Positions 37,428-45,247 of a stretch of 64,000 nt of DNA are shown here, piece after piece (the stretch's first letter is position 1; every line of letters begins with the position of its first letter). The position numbers and the translations under genes were made by a program. A model generated the notes under the pieces. That model was given only the letters and a program-made list of their open reading frames with translations, was not told where the DNA came from and searched no databases. The DNA comes from Verrucomicrobiota bacterium. GTDB lineage: Bacteria; Verrucomicrobiota; Verrucomicrobiae; Limisphaerales; UBA11358. The DNA lies in the NCBI GenBank assembly GCA_014860005.1, contig JACZKP010000110.1, positions 62,001-126,000 on the forward strand, given 5' to 3'.

Positions 37428-38840
37428 CTATTCAGGACTCCATTGCGTGTGGAACTTTCCTTCGGCATCGACGCGCTCGTAGGTGTGCGAGCCGAAGTAA
37501 TCGCGCTGAGCTTGAATGAGATTAGCGGGCATCCACGCGCTGCGATAAGCATCCAAATAGCCGAGCGAAACCATGAGACCGGGCACTGGAATTCCGAGTT
37601 GGCTCGCTTCGCAGACGAGGCTGCGCAGATTTTCCTGATGCTCCATAACCTTATTCGAGAGGTTTGGATCGAGGAGCAGATTGGGAAGGTCGCACCTGGC
37701 CTGAAACGCGGCGCGGATGTCTTCCAACAAGGCTGCGCGAATAATGCAACCGCCCCGCCAGACGCGGGCAACTGTTCCGAGGTTCAGGTGGTAATCGTGC
37801 TTGACCGAAGCTACGGCCAGCAACGCCATTCCTTGTGCATAGGTAATGATCATCCCCGCATAGAGCGCACTCCGCAATTGATCAATAAACTTGGGACGAT
37901 CGCCTTCACAATGAGAGAGCGGCCTGTGAAGAACGCGGGCGGCTTCCTCGCGTTCGTCTTTGTAGCCCGACAAATTTCGCATGGCCACCGCCACGTCAAT
38001 CGTCGGAAGCGGAACCTGGAGGTCCATGGCATCCTGCGAAGCCCACATCCCCGTGCCTTTTTGCCCGGCTTCATCGAGAATGACATCAATTAGCCGCTGG
38101 CCCGTCTTCTCGTCTATGTGAGAGAAAATGTTGGCGGTGATTTCCACCAAATACGAATTGAGTTCTTCATGATTCCAGCGGTCGAAAACACTGTGGATTT
38201 GGGCGTCGGTGAAACCGAGCCCTCGCTTCATAAAATCGTAAATCTCGGCGATCAAACGCATCAAGCCATACTCAATGCCGTTGTGAACCATCTTGACGTA
38301 GTGGCCGGCCGAGCCGGGGCCGAGCCAGTCGACGCAAGCTTCGTCTTTCACCTTTGCCGCGATTGCCTCGAAGATCGGCCGCACCCGCTCGTACGCTTCA
38401 CGCGGGCCGCCGGGCATGATGCTGGGGCCGTAGCGGGCGCCGTGTTCGCCGCCGGAGATGCCGACCGCAAGAAACTGAATCCCGCGCTCCGCCAGCGTCC
38501 TGGCCCGCAAGTCCGAGTCTGTGAAGTGGGAGTTGCCACCGTCGATAATCAGGTCACCGCGTTCCAGGCAAGGCAGCAGGTCGCGGATCACCGCATCCAC
38601 GGGCGCCCCGGCCGGAACGAGCAACATCACCGCGCGAGGCACGCTGAGCAGGTCCAAAAACTCCGGCAGGCTCTTTGCACCACTGATCTCTTGGTTCGCC
38701 GCCGCTTTTCGCAGCGCTGCCATCTTGGCGGGATCCTTATCGTAGCCGGCCACGGAATGTCCGTGGTCCGCCATGTTAAGCAAGAGGTTGCGCCCCATCA
38801 CGCCCAAACCAACCATTCCGATTTCATATTGCGCCTTCAT
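37428..38840 (-). CDS. gnd: 6-phosphogluconate dehydrogenase, decarboxylating
   Basis: Makes ribulose-5-P, CO2 and NADPH from 6-phosphogluconate. The NADP motif is GMVGLGVMGRNLLLNMADHG, the catalytic region is LGPGSAGHYVKMVHNGIEYG, and IIDGGNSHF is present. The 470 aa fit the long dimeric form. The start ATG overlaps the stop of the DUF2945 gene as ATGA. Its ribulose-5-P product feeds transaldolase/transketolase or, after epimerisation, phosphoketolase. Confidence 0.96.
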   Translation of the reverse strand: MKAQYEIGMVGLGVMGRNLLLNMADHGHSVAGYDKDPAKMAALRKAAANQEISGAKSLPEFLDLLSVPRAVMLLVPAGAPVDAVIRDLLPCLERGDLIIDGGNSHFTDSDLRARTLAERGIQFLAVGISGGEHGARYGPSIMPGGPREAYERVRPIFEAIAAKVKDEACVDWLGPGSAGHYVKMVHNGIEYGLMRLIAEIYDFMKRGLGFTDAQIHSVFDRWNHEELNSYLVEITANIFSHIDEKTGQRLIDVILDEAGQKGTGMWASQDAMDLQVPLPTIDVAVAMRNLSGYKDEREEAARVLHRPLSHCEGDRPKFIDQLRSALYAGMIITYAQGMALLAVASVKHDYHLNLGTVARVWRGGCIIRAALLEDIRAAFQARCDLPNLLLDPNLSNKVMEHQENLRSLVCEASQLGIPVPGLMVSLGYLDAYRSAWMPANLIQAQRDYFGSHTYERVDAEGKFHTQWSPE

Positions 38841-39064
38841 TGCCTCCTCGTTTTCCTGATCCTTTTGAGAGCCGCGCCTTTGTGCATGGCCAAATGGTCG
38901 GTCTTGTCGCTCTTAATCAAATACTGTGGATCTTCCTTTGAAGCGCGAACGGTGTACGTCTTAAACATGATCGCGGATGTGACCTTTTTCTTGATCGTTC
39001 CCCGAACGCGGCCCGCTTCCGAGTTCCACTCCACATGATCCCCAATTTTGAATTCGTGCTTCAT
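38837..39064 (-). CDS. DUF2945 (TUDOR-like) small protein
   Basis: Seventy-five residues starting MKHEFKIGDHVEWNSEAGRV, with VRGTIKKKV and a C-terminal RRTRRQ-like basic end, as in the DUF2945 (hypervirulence-associated TUDOR) family. A longer frame open upstream is not supported, because the conserved fold starts at the ATG at 39064. It is squeezed between fba and gnd and overlaps gnd by 4 bp. Function unknown. Confidence 0.8.
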   Translation of the reverse strand: MKHEFKIGDHVEWNSEAGRVRGTIKKKVTSAIMFKTYTVRASKEDPQYLIKSDKTDHLAMHKGAALKRIRKTRRQ

Positions 39065-39074
39065 CGAGCACCAC

Positions 39075-40115
39075 TCATTGGGTGACGGTTGATTTTTCGT
39101 TCTCCATCTCAACGGAATACTTTCCTTGGATCGCCAGACCGTTGCACCGAGCGCGATGGTGGAGCGCCGCCTGAGCTTTCGTGATGTTAGTTGCGGAACC
39201 TTTCCAGATTTCGAGAGCGGGCGACTGAAGCGCACGTCCGAACGAGAAGCTCAATTTCCAGGGAACGCCGCCCGCTCTGCAAATAGCATTCAATCGGTGC
39301 GTCGCCGCTTCAGCACTTTGCCCACCGGAAAGAAACACAATTCCAGGCACTGCGGCGGGCACAGCACGACGAAAACATCGCAGGGTCACTTCGGCCACCT
39401 CCCCAACCTCGGCTTGTTGCGGACAGTCGGCGCCAGATAAAATCATGCCAGTCTTGAGGAGCATCAGCTCCAGCCCAACGCGGTATTCAAACAGCGCAGC
39501 AAAGACACTTTCCAACATAATATTTGTGACCTCCTCGCATCGCGCTATAGTGTGACCGCCGTTCATCAGAATTTCCGGTTCGACAATCGGCACCAACCCG
39601 GCTTCCTGACTCAGCACAGCGAAAAGCGCCAGCGCGTTGGCGTTCGCTTCGATGCAGGTGCGGGTTGGAAGGCACTCGCCAATCGTAATCACCGCACGCC
39701 ACTTCGTGAAGCGCGCCCCGAGTTCTCGATACTCGCCAAGTCGTTCGCGAAGACCGTCAAGCCCTTGCGTAATCTTTTCGCCTGGGAAGTTCGCCAAGGA
39801 GGCGGTTCCTTTGTCCACCTTGATGCCGGGGATAATGCCTTGCTCCGCGAGAACTTTCGGTACGGTGATGGGAATGCCGTGCGACATTCGCTGGCGAATT
39901 GTCTCATCGAACAGAATCACGCCGCTGATGAATTCGCTCAGTCCGGGAGTCGTGACCAGCATCTCGCGATACGCACCGCGGTTTTCCTCAGTGGAGGAAA
40001 TGTTGAGCGCCTTGAATCGCTTTTCAATGGTGGGAAAACTTTCGTCCGCCGCCAGAATGCCTTTGCCGGAGGCCAAGAGCGACTTAACTGTTGATTCCAA
40101 TGTGGTCGCAGTCAT
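39075..40115 (-). CDS. fba: Class I fructose-bisphosphate aldolase
   Basis: Schiff-base aldolase cleaving fructose-1,6-bisphosphate. The sequence resembles the eukaryotic-type class I enzyme: GKGILAADESFPTIEKRF, GARFTKWRAVITIGE (active lysine), IVEPEILMNGGHTI and the Schiff-base lysine in LMLLKTGMILSG. 346 aa. Metal-independent, so it should keep working when metals or Fe-S enzymes fail; that comment is inference. It abuts the cNMP-binding gene without spacer (TAG then ATG). Confidence 0.95.
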   Translation of the reverse strand: MTATTLESTVKSLLASGKGILAADESFPTIEKRFKALNISSTEENRGAYREMLVTTPGLSEFISGVILFDETIRQRMSHGIPITVPKVLAEQGIIPGIKVDKGTASLANFPGEKITQGLDGLRERLGEYRELGARFTKWRAVITIGECLPTRTCIEANANALALFAVLSQEAGLVPIVEPEILMNGGHTIARCEEVTNIMLESVFAALFEYRVGLELMLLKTGMILSGADCPQQAEVGEVAEVTLRCFRRAVPAAVPGIVFLSGGQSAEAATHRLNAICRAGGVPWKLSFSFGRALQSPALEIWKGSATNITKAQAALHHRARCNGLAIQGKYSVEMENEKSTVTQ

Positions 40116-40673
40116 CTATGATGAGAGGTTTCGCGTGTCGGTGCATTCCAACAAGCGTTGTTGTGTCGCATTGAGATTTTGCACCACGACTTGTGCGATT
40201 CGCGTCATGAGATGATAGCCCAGTTCATGGTTTGTTTCACACTGCTCTCTCAAGCGAGTCCCGTAGAAACAAATGGCCCGAGTCGGTTCGATCGCACACG
40301 CGCTGAAATGCATGTAGTAAGGAGGGAACAACCACGCCCAGGCCAGATCGTCGCCCGGTCCGAGTGTTCGAATGGGGATCATGCCGCGTTCCTTCACTTC
40401 CGATTCGATCAATACTTTGCCATCCAGAACCAGATAAAAACGGTTGGCCGGGTCGCCCTGCCGATAAATCCATTGGCCAGCCTCGAACTCAGTGACCATG
40501 GCAGATTCCGCAAGCAGTCGAAGATGTGGCGCGCTCAGTCCCTTGAAGAAGGGCTGTTGTGCGATTAGGGCAAGAAGCTGACTGGAGGCAGGATTTCCGG
40601 CCACAGCAGGTGAGGCTTCGTGTTCGTCGGATTCCGAGATTTGATCTTTGCCTCGGACTTGAGTTGTTTTCAT
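40116..40673 (-). CDS. Cyclic-nucleotide-binding domain protein without HTH
   Basis: One cNMP-binding (Crp-type) domain covers residues about 35-150: LLALIAQQPFFKGLSAPHLR, GQWIYRQGDPANRFYLVLDG and LGPGDDLAWAWLFPPYYMHF. There is no C-terminal helix-turn-helix, so it is not a classic Crp/Fnr regulator. The canonical cAMP Arg-Ser pair of the phosphate cassette is not visible. ATG at 40673 (MKTTQVRG) gives 185 aa. It is directly joined to the aldolase gene. Ligand and partner unknown. Confidence 0.8.
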   Translation of the reverse strand: MKTTQVRGKDQISESDEHEASPAVAGNPASSQLLALIAQQPFFKGLSAPHLRLLAESAMVTEFEAGQWIYRQGDPANRFYLVLDGKVLIESEVKERGMIPIRTLGPGDDLAWAWLFPPYYMHFSACAIEPTRAICFYGTRLREQCETNHELGYHLMTRIAQVVVQNLNATQQRLLECTDTRNLSS

Positions 40674-40726
40674 ATCTATCCTCGTTTCAAGTTGGCTTTG
40701 CGCGTCAAGGAGCAGCGGTCTTTGAA

Positions 40727-41233
40727 CTATTTGACGATTACGATACCTTTCATCTGAGGATGAAAGGTGCACACGTATGGAAAATTGCCAGCGTCCGTAA
40801 ACGTATGACGCCACGATTGTCCGGATGCGATTGTGCCGGAATCAAATGAAGCCGCTGTGGCAGTATGGGGCACCAGATCGTCGTTCTTCCACTCGACCAC
40901 GTCACCCTTCTTCACCTCGATGGTCGCAGGGTAATATTGAAGATTCCGCATAGAAACTTGAGTGACAGAAGCTGCCACGGCAGGTGCAAGAGTATTGGCC
41001 GGAGCACTGCCATTGCCTGTGCCACCAGAACCCCGAGAGCGAACGAGGAATGCGCCAACAATGATGATCGCAAGCGCACAGATGCTGAACAACCAAAGTC
41101 GCAACCTTCTGCGACCAGCGCGCGACTCGTGTTTTTGGCGGTGAATCGAACTAGGCACATTTTGCACATCCTCTGTCGCAGGGCTATGCACTTCCTGGCG
41201 ATGGAGGTTCGTGACCGGGTCGTGTGTTTTCAT
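40727..41233 (-). CDS. Membrane-anchored cupredoxin (plastocyanin-like)
   Basis: A type 1 copper protein of 168 aa. An N-terminal polar segment is followed by a membrane anchor near LWLFSICALAIIIVGAFLV. A cupredoxin domain then carries the copper ligands: His in DLVPHTATA, then Cys-His-Met in VCTFHPQM. It should face the periplasm as an electron carrier. It lies between the DUF4142 gene and the cNMP protein gene in the stress cluster. Confidence 0.9.
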   Translation of the reverse strand: MKTHDPVTNLHRQEVHSPATEDVQNVPSSIHRQKHESRAGRRRLRLWLFSICALAIIIVGAFLVRSRGSGGTGNGSAPANTLAPAVAASVTQVSMRNLQYYPATIEVKKGDVVEWKNDDLVPHTATAASFDSGTIASGQSWRHTFTDAGNFPYVCTFHPQMKGIVIVK

Positions 41234-41298
41234 TTGCAGTTCGAAGGCCGGCGGGCACGCAAGTCCCGCCGGCTCGTTTCAGCCGGGGCGTCCTGGCC

Positions 41299-41895
41299 TT
41301 ATTTGTTCAATGAAGCCTGCAACTTTTTTGCATGTTCCAAATGGGCAGCGAAAATGGGTCGGCCACTTTCGAGCAGGCTCTTCAATTCAGTGTTCCTGGT
41401 GTTTGGGATCAACGTCTTGTCGAGCAAACTGATGACGGCTTCGTGGTAGCTCACTTCGTTATTGACGTATGCCTTGTCAAACTCAGCACCCGCCAGCGCT
41501 TTAAGCTTCTCCAATTCTTTCTTGCCGTTCGCTTTCAAGCTCTTGCAGGTGTCGCTCGCTTCGGGAGTCACACCGAGCTTTTTGGCCAAGGCAGTTGCCT
41601 TGTCATTCACGGCGGTATGATCGCGAATCATTGTTTCTGCGAATTCTTTGACCGCCTGATTGCTCGTCCTTTTGACCGCCAGTTTGCCGTAATCGACATC
41701 GACTGTGTCCGCCACAACGACAATCATCGCGATTTGGGCATCGGTCGGCGCAGATGTGGAAGTTTTGTCTGCGGCATCGGCAATCGTGCTGAGCGCGGCT
41801 ATTGCGAGCGAGGTAAGAATGAGCGCGAACGACTTTAACTTAACGCGGTGGGTTTCGAGTTTCGCACAGTAGCTGTCACTGGTGGGCATTTTCAT
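41299..41895 (-). CDS. DUF4142 family exported protein
   Basis: A helical, ferritin-like exported protein of 198 residues. An N-terminal hydrophobic segment (FALILTSLAIAALSTIADA) is the likely signal peptide. The DUF4142 features are SNQAVKEFAETMIRDHTAVN and YVNNEVSYHEAVISLL. ATG at 41895 starts MKMPTSDS; upstream frame residues have no support. Function is unknown; such genes often occur in stress clusters. Confidence 0.87.
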   Translation of the reverse strand: MKMPTSDSYCAKLETHRVKLKSFALILTSLAIAALSTIADAADKTSTSAPTDAQIAMIVVVADTVDVDYGKLAVKRTSNQAVKEFAETMIRDHTAVNDKATALAKKLGVTPEASDTCKSLKANGKKELEKLKALAGAEFDKAYVNNEVSYHEAVISLLDKTLIPNTRNTELKSLLESGRPIFAAHLEHAKKLQASLNK

Positions 41896-41963
41896 AATGT
41901 TGTTCTCTCTGGATGTAGTGTTTGTACAGTTGATGGAAATCCTGTTTGAGTTTCGGGCGTTGC

Positions 41964-42422
41964 TTAACAAACGCCGACGCGTTCAAAGCTTGCGCGATCG
42001 TCCGCTTCGAGCCAGTCGAACGTTGTGCTCGTTTCCGGATTCAGTCCGAGCTTGGCGCAGTTCTCGATGAAGTAAGCGCGCTTTGCTGGTTCATTCATCA
42101 TGCTTTCAGCTTCCACGCCATTCGACCAAGCCTTGATCTCAGCCGGCGTCCTCTTTGTGCCGTTGGATTGCAGCCAGTCCCCGATCTCTTCATAAGTCTT
42201 CGCAGCTCGAACGGCTGCTTTGAATTGCTCTCCATTGATTCCCTTGAAGCCGAAGAGCACGTTGTCCAACGGACAGTCGTAATGATACTCGCCGAGCGTC
42301 CCAGCCAGGCTGGCGCGGCATTTGTCCACAGTCCGGCTCGCGATGGCGAACCCGCCGATGCGTTCACGCGGGCTGTGCGGAGCTTGTTTGGTGAGATCTC
42401 GGTCAATGATGGGCGTGCTCAT
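41964..42422 (-). CDS. DUF5069 family protein
   Basis: A soluble 152-residue protein with the DUF5069 core: RDLTKQAPHSPRERIGGFAI, DKCRASLAGTLGEYHYDCPL and a C-terminal TFDWLEADDRASF. The ATG at 42422 is backed by AGGA just upstream. DUF5069 is frequent in Verrucomicrobiota and Planctomycetota, which supports the taxonomic guess. Function unknown. It follows the dps gene by 46 bp. Confidence 0.88.
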   Translation of the reverse strand: MSTPIIDRDLTKQAPHSPRERIGGFAIASRTVDKCRASLAGTLGEYHYDCPLDNVLFGFKGINGEQFKAAVRAAKTYEEIGDWLQSNGTKRTPAEIKAWSNGVEAESMMNEPAKRAYFIENCAKLGLNPETSTTFDWLEADDRASFERVGVC

Positions 42423-42468
42423 AGTCCTATTTCTTTCTTCGTTTTGTTTGTTTGGTAAAAAGTGTGTT

Positions 42469-42981
42469 TCATTTCGGCGCTTGGGAATGAGCTTCGACAA
42501 GCCACAGCCATTTATCTATTCCGCGCGAAATCTCGGTGAAAAGGTCCGCCGTGCCGGCGTCATCCAACTCATCCGCTTCACTGATTGTGTTACGGGCCTC
42601 GCGTCCGAACGTGGAAAGTGCGCGAGCGACGGCTTCGACGTGCGCAAGGCCGTCGGCAATCGAAAGCGGATATTCGTCAAGTCGCGAGCGCGTTGCGGCC
42701 ACCCGCACCGTGCCTTCAGCGATGCCGCCCAGTTGCACGATACGTTCGGCGATCATATCCACGTAGGACTCCACGGCTTCGTCCACCTTGTCGAAAAGTT
42801 CGTGCAAACCGATGAAGTTCGGGCCTTTCACGTTCCAATGCGCCTGTTTCATCTGCATCTGAAGATCAACCGCGTCCGCCAGACGCTGATTCATCACCGC
42901 ATTCAGTTCCGACCGGCCGTTTTGGGAAATGTCGTTTCCGGTCTCGTACATTTTGGGCGCTTCCGTGAGTGTGGTATTCAT
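42469..42981 (-). CDS. dps: DNA starvation/stationary phase protection protein Dps
   Basis: Ferritin-like dodecamer former that oxidises and stores iron and shields DNA. The ferroxidase centre residues are in QAHWNVKGPNFIGLHELFDK and the next DEAVESYVDMIAERI. 170 aa, of normal length. It lies in a run of stress genes together with PRC-barrel, DUF5069 and DUF4142, all on the minus strand. Confidence 0.94.
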   Translation of the reverse strand: MNTTLTEAPKMYETGNDISQNGRSELNAVMNQRLADAVDLQMQMKQAHWNVKGPNFIGLHELFDKVDEAVESYVDMIAERIVQLGGIAEGTVRVAATRSRLDEYPLSIADGLAHVEAVARALSTFGREARNTISEADELDDAGTADLFTEISRGIDKWLWLVEAHSQAPK

Positions 42982-43037
42982 AGCTTTCAGTTGTTAAATT
43001 CTCTTACTGGTCATCTGCAAGTTGGACCTATTTTCAA

Positions 43038-43772
43038 TCATGCAAAAATACGCGGATCGTGTTCGGGGATGCCGAACGCGGCCGGGTCAAAGACTGGCGA
43101 GCCGACGACGGCCTCCTTGGTCAGGTCCACGTACACCTTGGATTCATCCCAACTGATCCGATTGATGTGGCGGGGCGGGATCATCACCCGTTTGTCCGAC
43201 AACCAATGCCCGGTATCCAGGACCACTTGTCGAATCGTCCAGTCTTTGTCATCCAGTACAAAGTCCGTCACGTGGCCGAACACTTCGTCGGTTGCTTGAA
43301 CGTGATACCCGATGACTGCCTTCGTGCTCCGCAAATGAGGATCACCGGATTTTCTCTTTCCGCCTTTTGCAGGCGATTGCTTGCTTGGCGAACGTCCTGA
43401 AGCCGCCGAAGCAATTGGAAACGCACTCATGCCCCACAACTGGTCTCCCTGCCAGTAAAACGGCCAGCCATAATACCGGTGATACTCTTCTTCGTATTGC
43501 CGAGATACTGGCTTGTGCGATTCGATCAAAGGACTGTTCTCAATTTCTTGCCGAGTCAGATTGACGAGCAAGATCCTTCCGCCTTGATAGAGAGTGCCCA
43601 GAGCATGGGGGGAGATCAGCACCAGACGACCCGGCATCCAGGAACCCGTATCGGCGACCAGATAACGAATCGCCCAGTTCTGGTCGTCGAAATAAAAGTC
43701 ATTCACATGGCCGATTTCGCCATCCGACGCACCGAGTTTGTCTTCAAAAAGTTTTTTAACGCTTCGTAACAT
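43038..43772 (-). CDS. Protein with two PRC-barrel domains
   Basis: A soluble protein of 244 aa. Two PRC-barrel repeats are seen: about 5-80 (DGEIGHVNDFYFDDQNWAIR) and 150-225 (DEVFGHVTDFVLDDKDWTIR). Both end in strands with DLTRQEI/DLTKEAV. The second repeat aligns closely with the first, so it arose by duplication. Such proteins bind partners in stress or RNA/membrane contexts, but no role is known. It begins 3 bp after the unknown gene at 43776-44351. Confidence 0.85.
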   Translation of the reverse strand: MLRSVKKLFEDKLGASDGEIGHVNDFYFDDQNWAIRYLVADTGSWMPGRLVLISPHALGTLYQGGRILLVNLTRQEIENSPLIESHKPVSRQYEEEYHRYYGWPFYWQGDQLWGMSAFPIASAASGRSPSKQSPAKGGKRKSGDPHLRSTKAVIGYHVQATDEVFGHVTDFVLDDKDWTIRQVVLDTGHWLSDKRVMIPPRHINRISWDESKVYVDLTKEAVVGSPVFDPAAFGIPEHDPRIFA

Positions 43773-43775
43773 AGA

Positions 43776-44351
43776 TCATACCTTTGTTAATGACTGGGTT
43801 GGCGACCTTCTCACCAGGGCGTTGATCAGCTCCGCAGTTCCTCCCGAAACTGGGTTCGTAATTTGCACGGCTAAATGCGAGTCCATCGCCGGCCAAGCCG
43901 TCTCCCTACAGAAGACTCGCACATTGGCGCTTTCGGTGATTTGTTTCAGCGTCGCACACACGGTAGTGGTTTCGCCGGCCTCGCGCGTTGGATCACCCGG
44001 CAACAGCACTAGCGCGCCGGAGTCGGCCTGCTTTGAAGGAAGCCAATGGTCGATCCATCGTATGGCCTCAACGGGCAGTTCTTGGCTCTGGCGGGTCACG
44101 AAGACGATCATATCCGCCCCGAGGGCGTCACGCGTGGCAGCCTCGAACAGTTGCGGTTCTCGCAACACATCAAACTTCCAGAGATGACAGATGAAGTGAA
44201 ACAATTCGCCGTGATTGAACACCAACCTGTCAAAAAACTCCTTGGCGCGAATGCCGTCCGAATACTTGTCGTAGACCAGCACCACGCTGAACGCGGGGTC
44301 GGTTTTCAAGCGAAGTTGACCCGCGGTCGAAGGAGCGTTCGTGTTTCGCAT
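43776..44351 (-). CDS. Unknown protein, nucleotide-fold-like, start within repeat B
   Basis: A 191-residue soluble protein with an alternating beta/alpha pattern: FSVVLVYDKYSDGIRAKEFF, ADMIVFVTRQSQ, SGALVLLPGDP. No family recognised. The first five codons (MRNTN) belong to the 138-bp repeat copy B; the rest is unique. Any alternative start is a TTG a few codons later. It is 3 bp upstream of the PRC-barrel gene and 191 bp from the response regulator. It may head the stress gene run, which is inference. Confidence 0.65.
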   Translation of the reverse strand: MRNTNAPSTAGQLRLKTDPAFSVVLVYDKYSDGIRAKEFFDRLVFNHGELFHFICHLWKFDVLREPQLFEAATRDALGADMIVFVTRQSQELPVEAIRWIDHWLPSKQADSGALVLLPGDPTREAGETTTVCATLKQITESANVRVFCRETAWPAMDSHLAVQITNPVSGGTAELINALVRRSPTQSLTKV

Positions 44352-44472
44352 GACAACATTTTCGCGCGAAGACTACCTCGGGAAAATCGGCTGCGGGTCT
44401 GATCCTCGGTTGCGAGCCCGTCGGGTAGGGCATCGGGAAATGTCCTATGCCGGACAGAACTGGAGTGTCGCT
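44335..44472. repeat. Dispersed 138-bp repeat, copy B
   Basis: Same length and orientation as 31651-31788, about 85% identical by eye. On the minus strand it ends inside the sixth codon of the unknown gene at 43776-44351, so it carries that gene's upstream region and start codon. It contains TGTCCGGCATAGGACA, a short inverted repeat not exactly kept in copy A. Confidence 0.85.
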
Positions 44473-44542
44473 CTTGGGAAGCGGAGAGAAACAAAAGGAG
44501 ACAACCGGGCTTGGGAATTCCAACCGCAGCGGCTCGACGCGA

Positions 44543-45247
44543 TTACATCTGGGCCTCCACCCACTGCACGGCAAAGCGCGCCAGACTTGTCGCATCCCTC
44601 AATTGCAGCTTCTCTTTTAGATGCTCGCAGTAGGTCTGCACGGTCTTGATGCTCAAATGCAAGTCGTCCGCGATTTCTTTGGTCTTGCGGCCCTGGCCGA
44701 GTTGCTCGAGCACTTCCAGTTCGCGATCGCTCAGGCGTTCCACAGGTGAGACGCCTTTGGCGAAAGGACTATCGGCGACGTTATGGAGCATCTGTCGGGT
44801 CATGGTTTCGCTGAGATAAATCTCGCCGGCCAAGACTTGGCGAATCGCGTGCAAGAGCTTGGGCGGCGGCTCGTGCTTCATCAAGTAACCTCGCGCACCC
44901 GCGCGGAGCGACCGTTGAGCATAGACCTGTTCATCGTGCATCGAGTGCACCAGCACGGGCAATTTCGGATGGCGTACCTTGAGGTCCTTGATGAGCTCAA
45001 TGCCGTTCTCGCGGCGAAGCGTAATGTCCACGATGACCAGATCGGGCTGGGTGGTTTCGATTAACTCCAGTGCACGGTGGATGCTTTCGGCCTGCGCACA
45101 CACAATCAAATCTGCGGTCTCGTCGATCACCCGTGCCAGTCCTTCGCGCATGGTGGGGTGGTCATCAACCACCATGATGCGCGCGCTCTTCGGCGCGATG
45201 CCGAGTGAGCGCCGCCCCGATGTTGAGCCTGGTTTCCGTCCGGTCAC
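44543..45247 (-). CDS. NarL/FixJ-type response regulator
   Basis: The receiver domain (about 23-140) has the phosphoacceptor Asp in LVIVDITLRRENG, with acidic pair DD in MVVDDHPTMREGL. It is followed by a LuxR-type HTH (about 165-230) with LSDRELEVLEQLGQGRKTKE and LSIKTVQTYCEHLKEKL. The start is GTG overlapping the stop of the kinase gene as GTGA. It is the partner of the kinase upstream. Target genes unknown; the dense stress genes on the same strand are candidates, as with DosR-type regulators. Confidence 0.93.
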   Translation of the reverse strand: MTGRKPGSTSGRRSLGIAPKSARIMVVDDHPTMREGLARVIDETADLIVCAQAESIHRALELIETTQPDLVIVDITLRRENGIELIKDLKVRHPKLPVLVHSMHDEQVYAQRSLRAGARGYLMKHEPPPKLLHAIRQVLAGEIYLSETMTRQMLHNVADSPFAKGVSPVERLSDRELEVLEQLGQGRKTKEIADDLHLSIKTVQTYCEHLKEKLQLRDATSLARFAVQWVEAQM

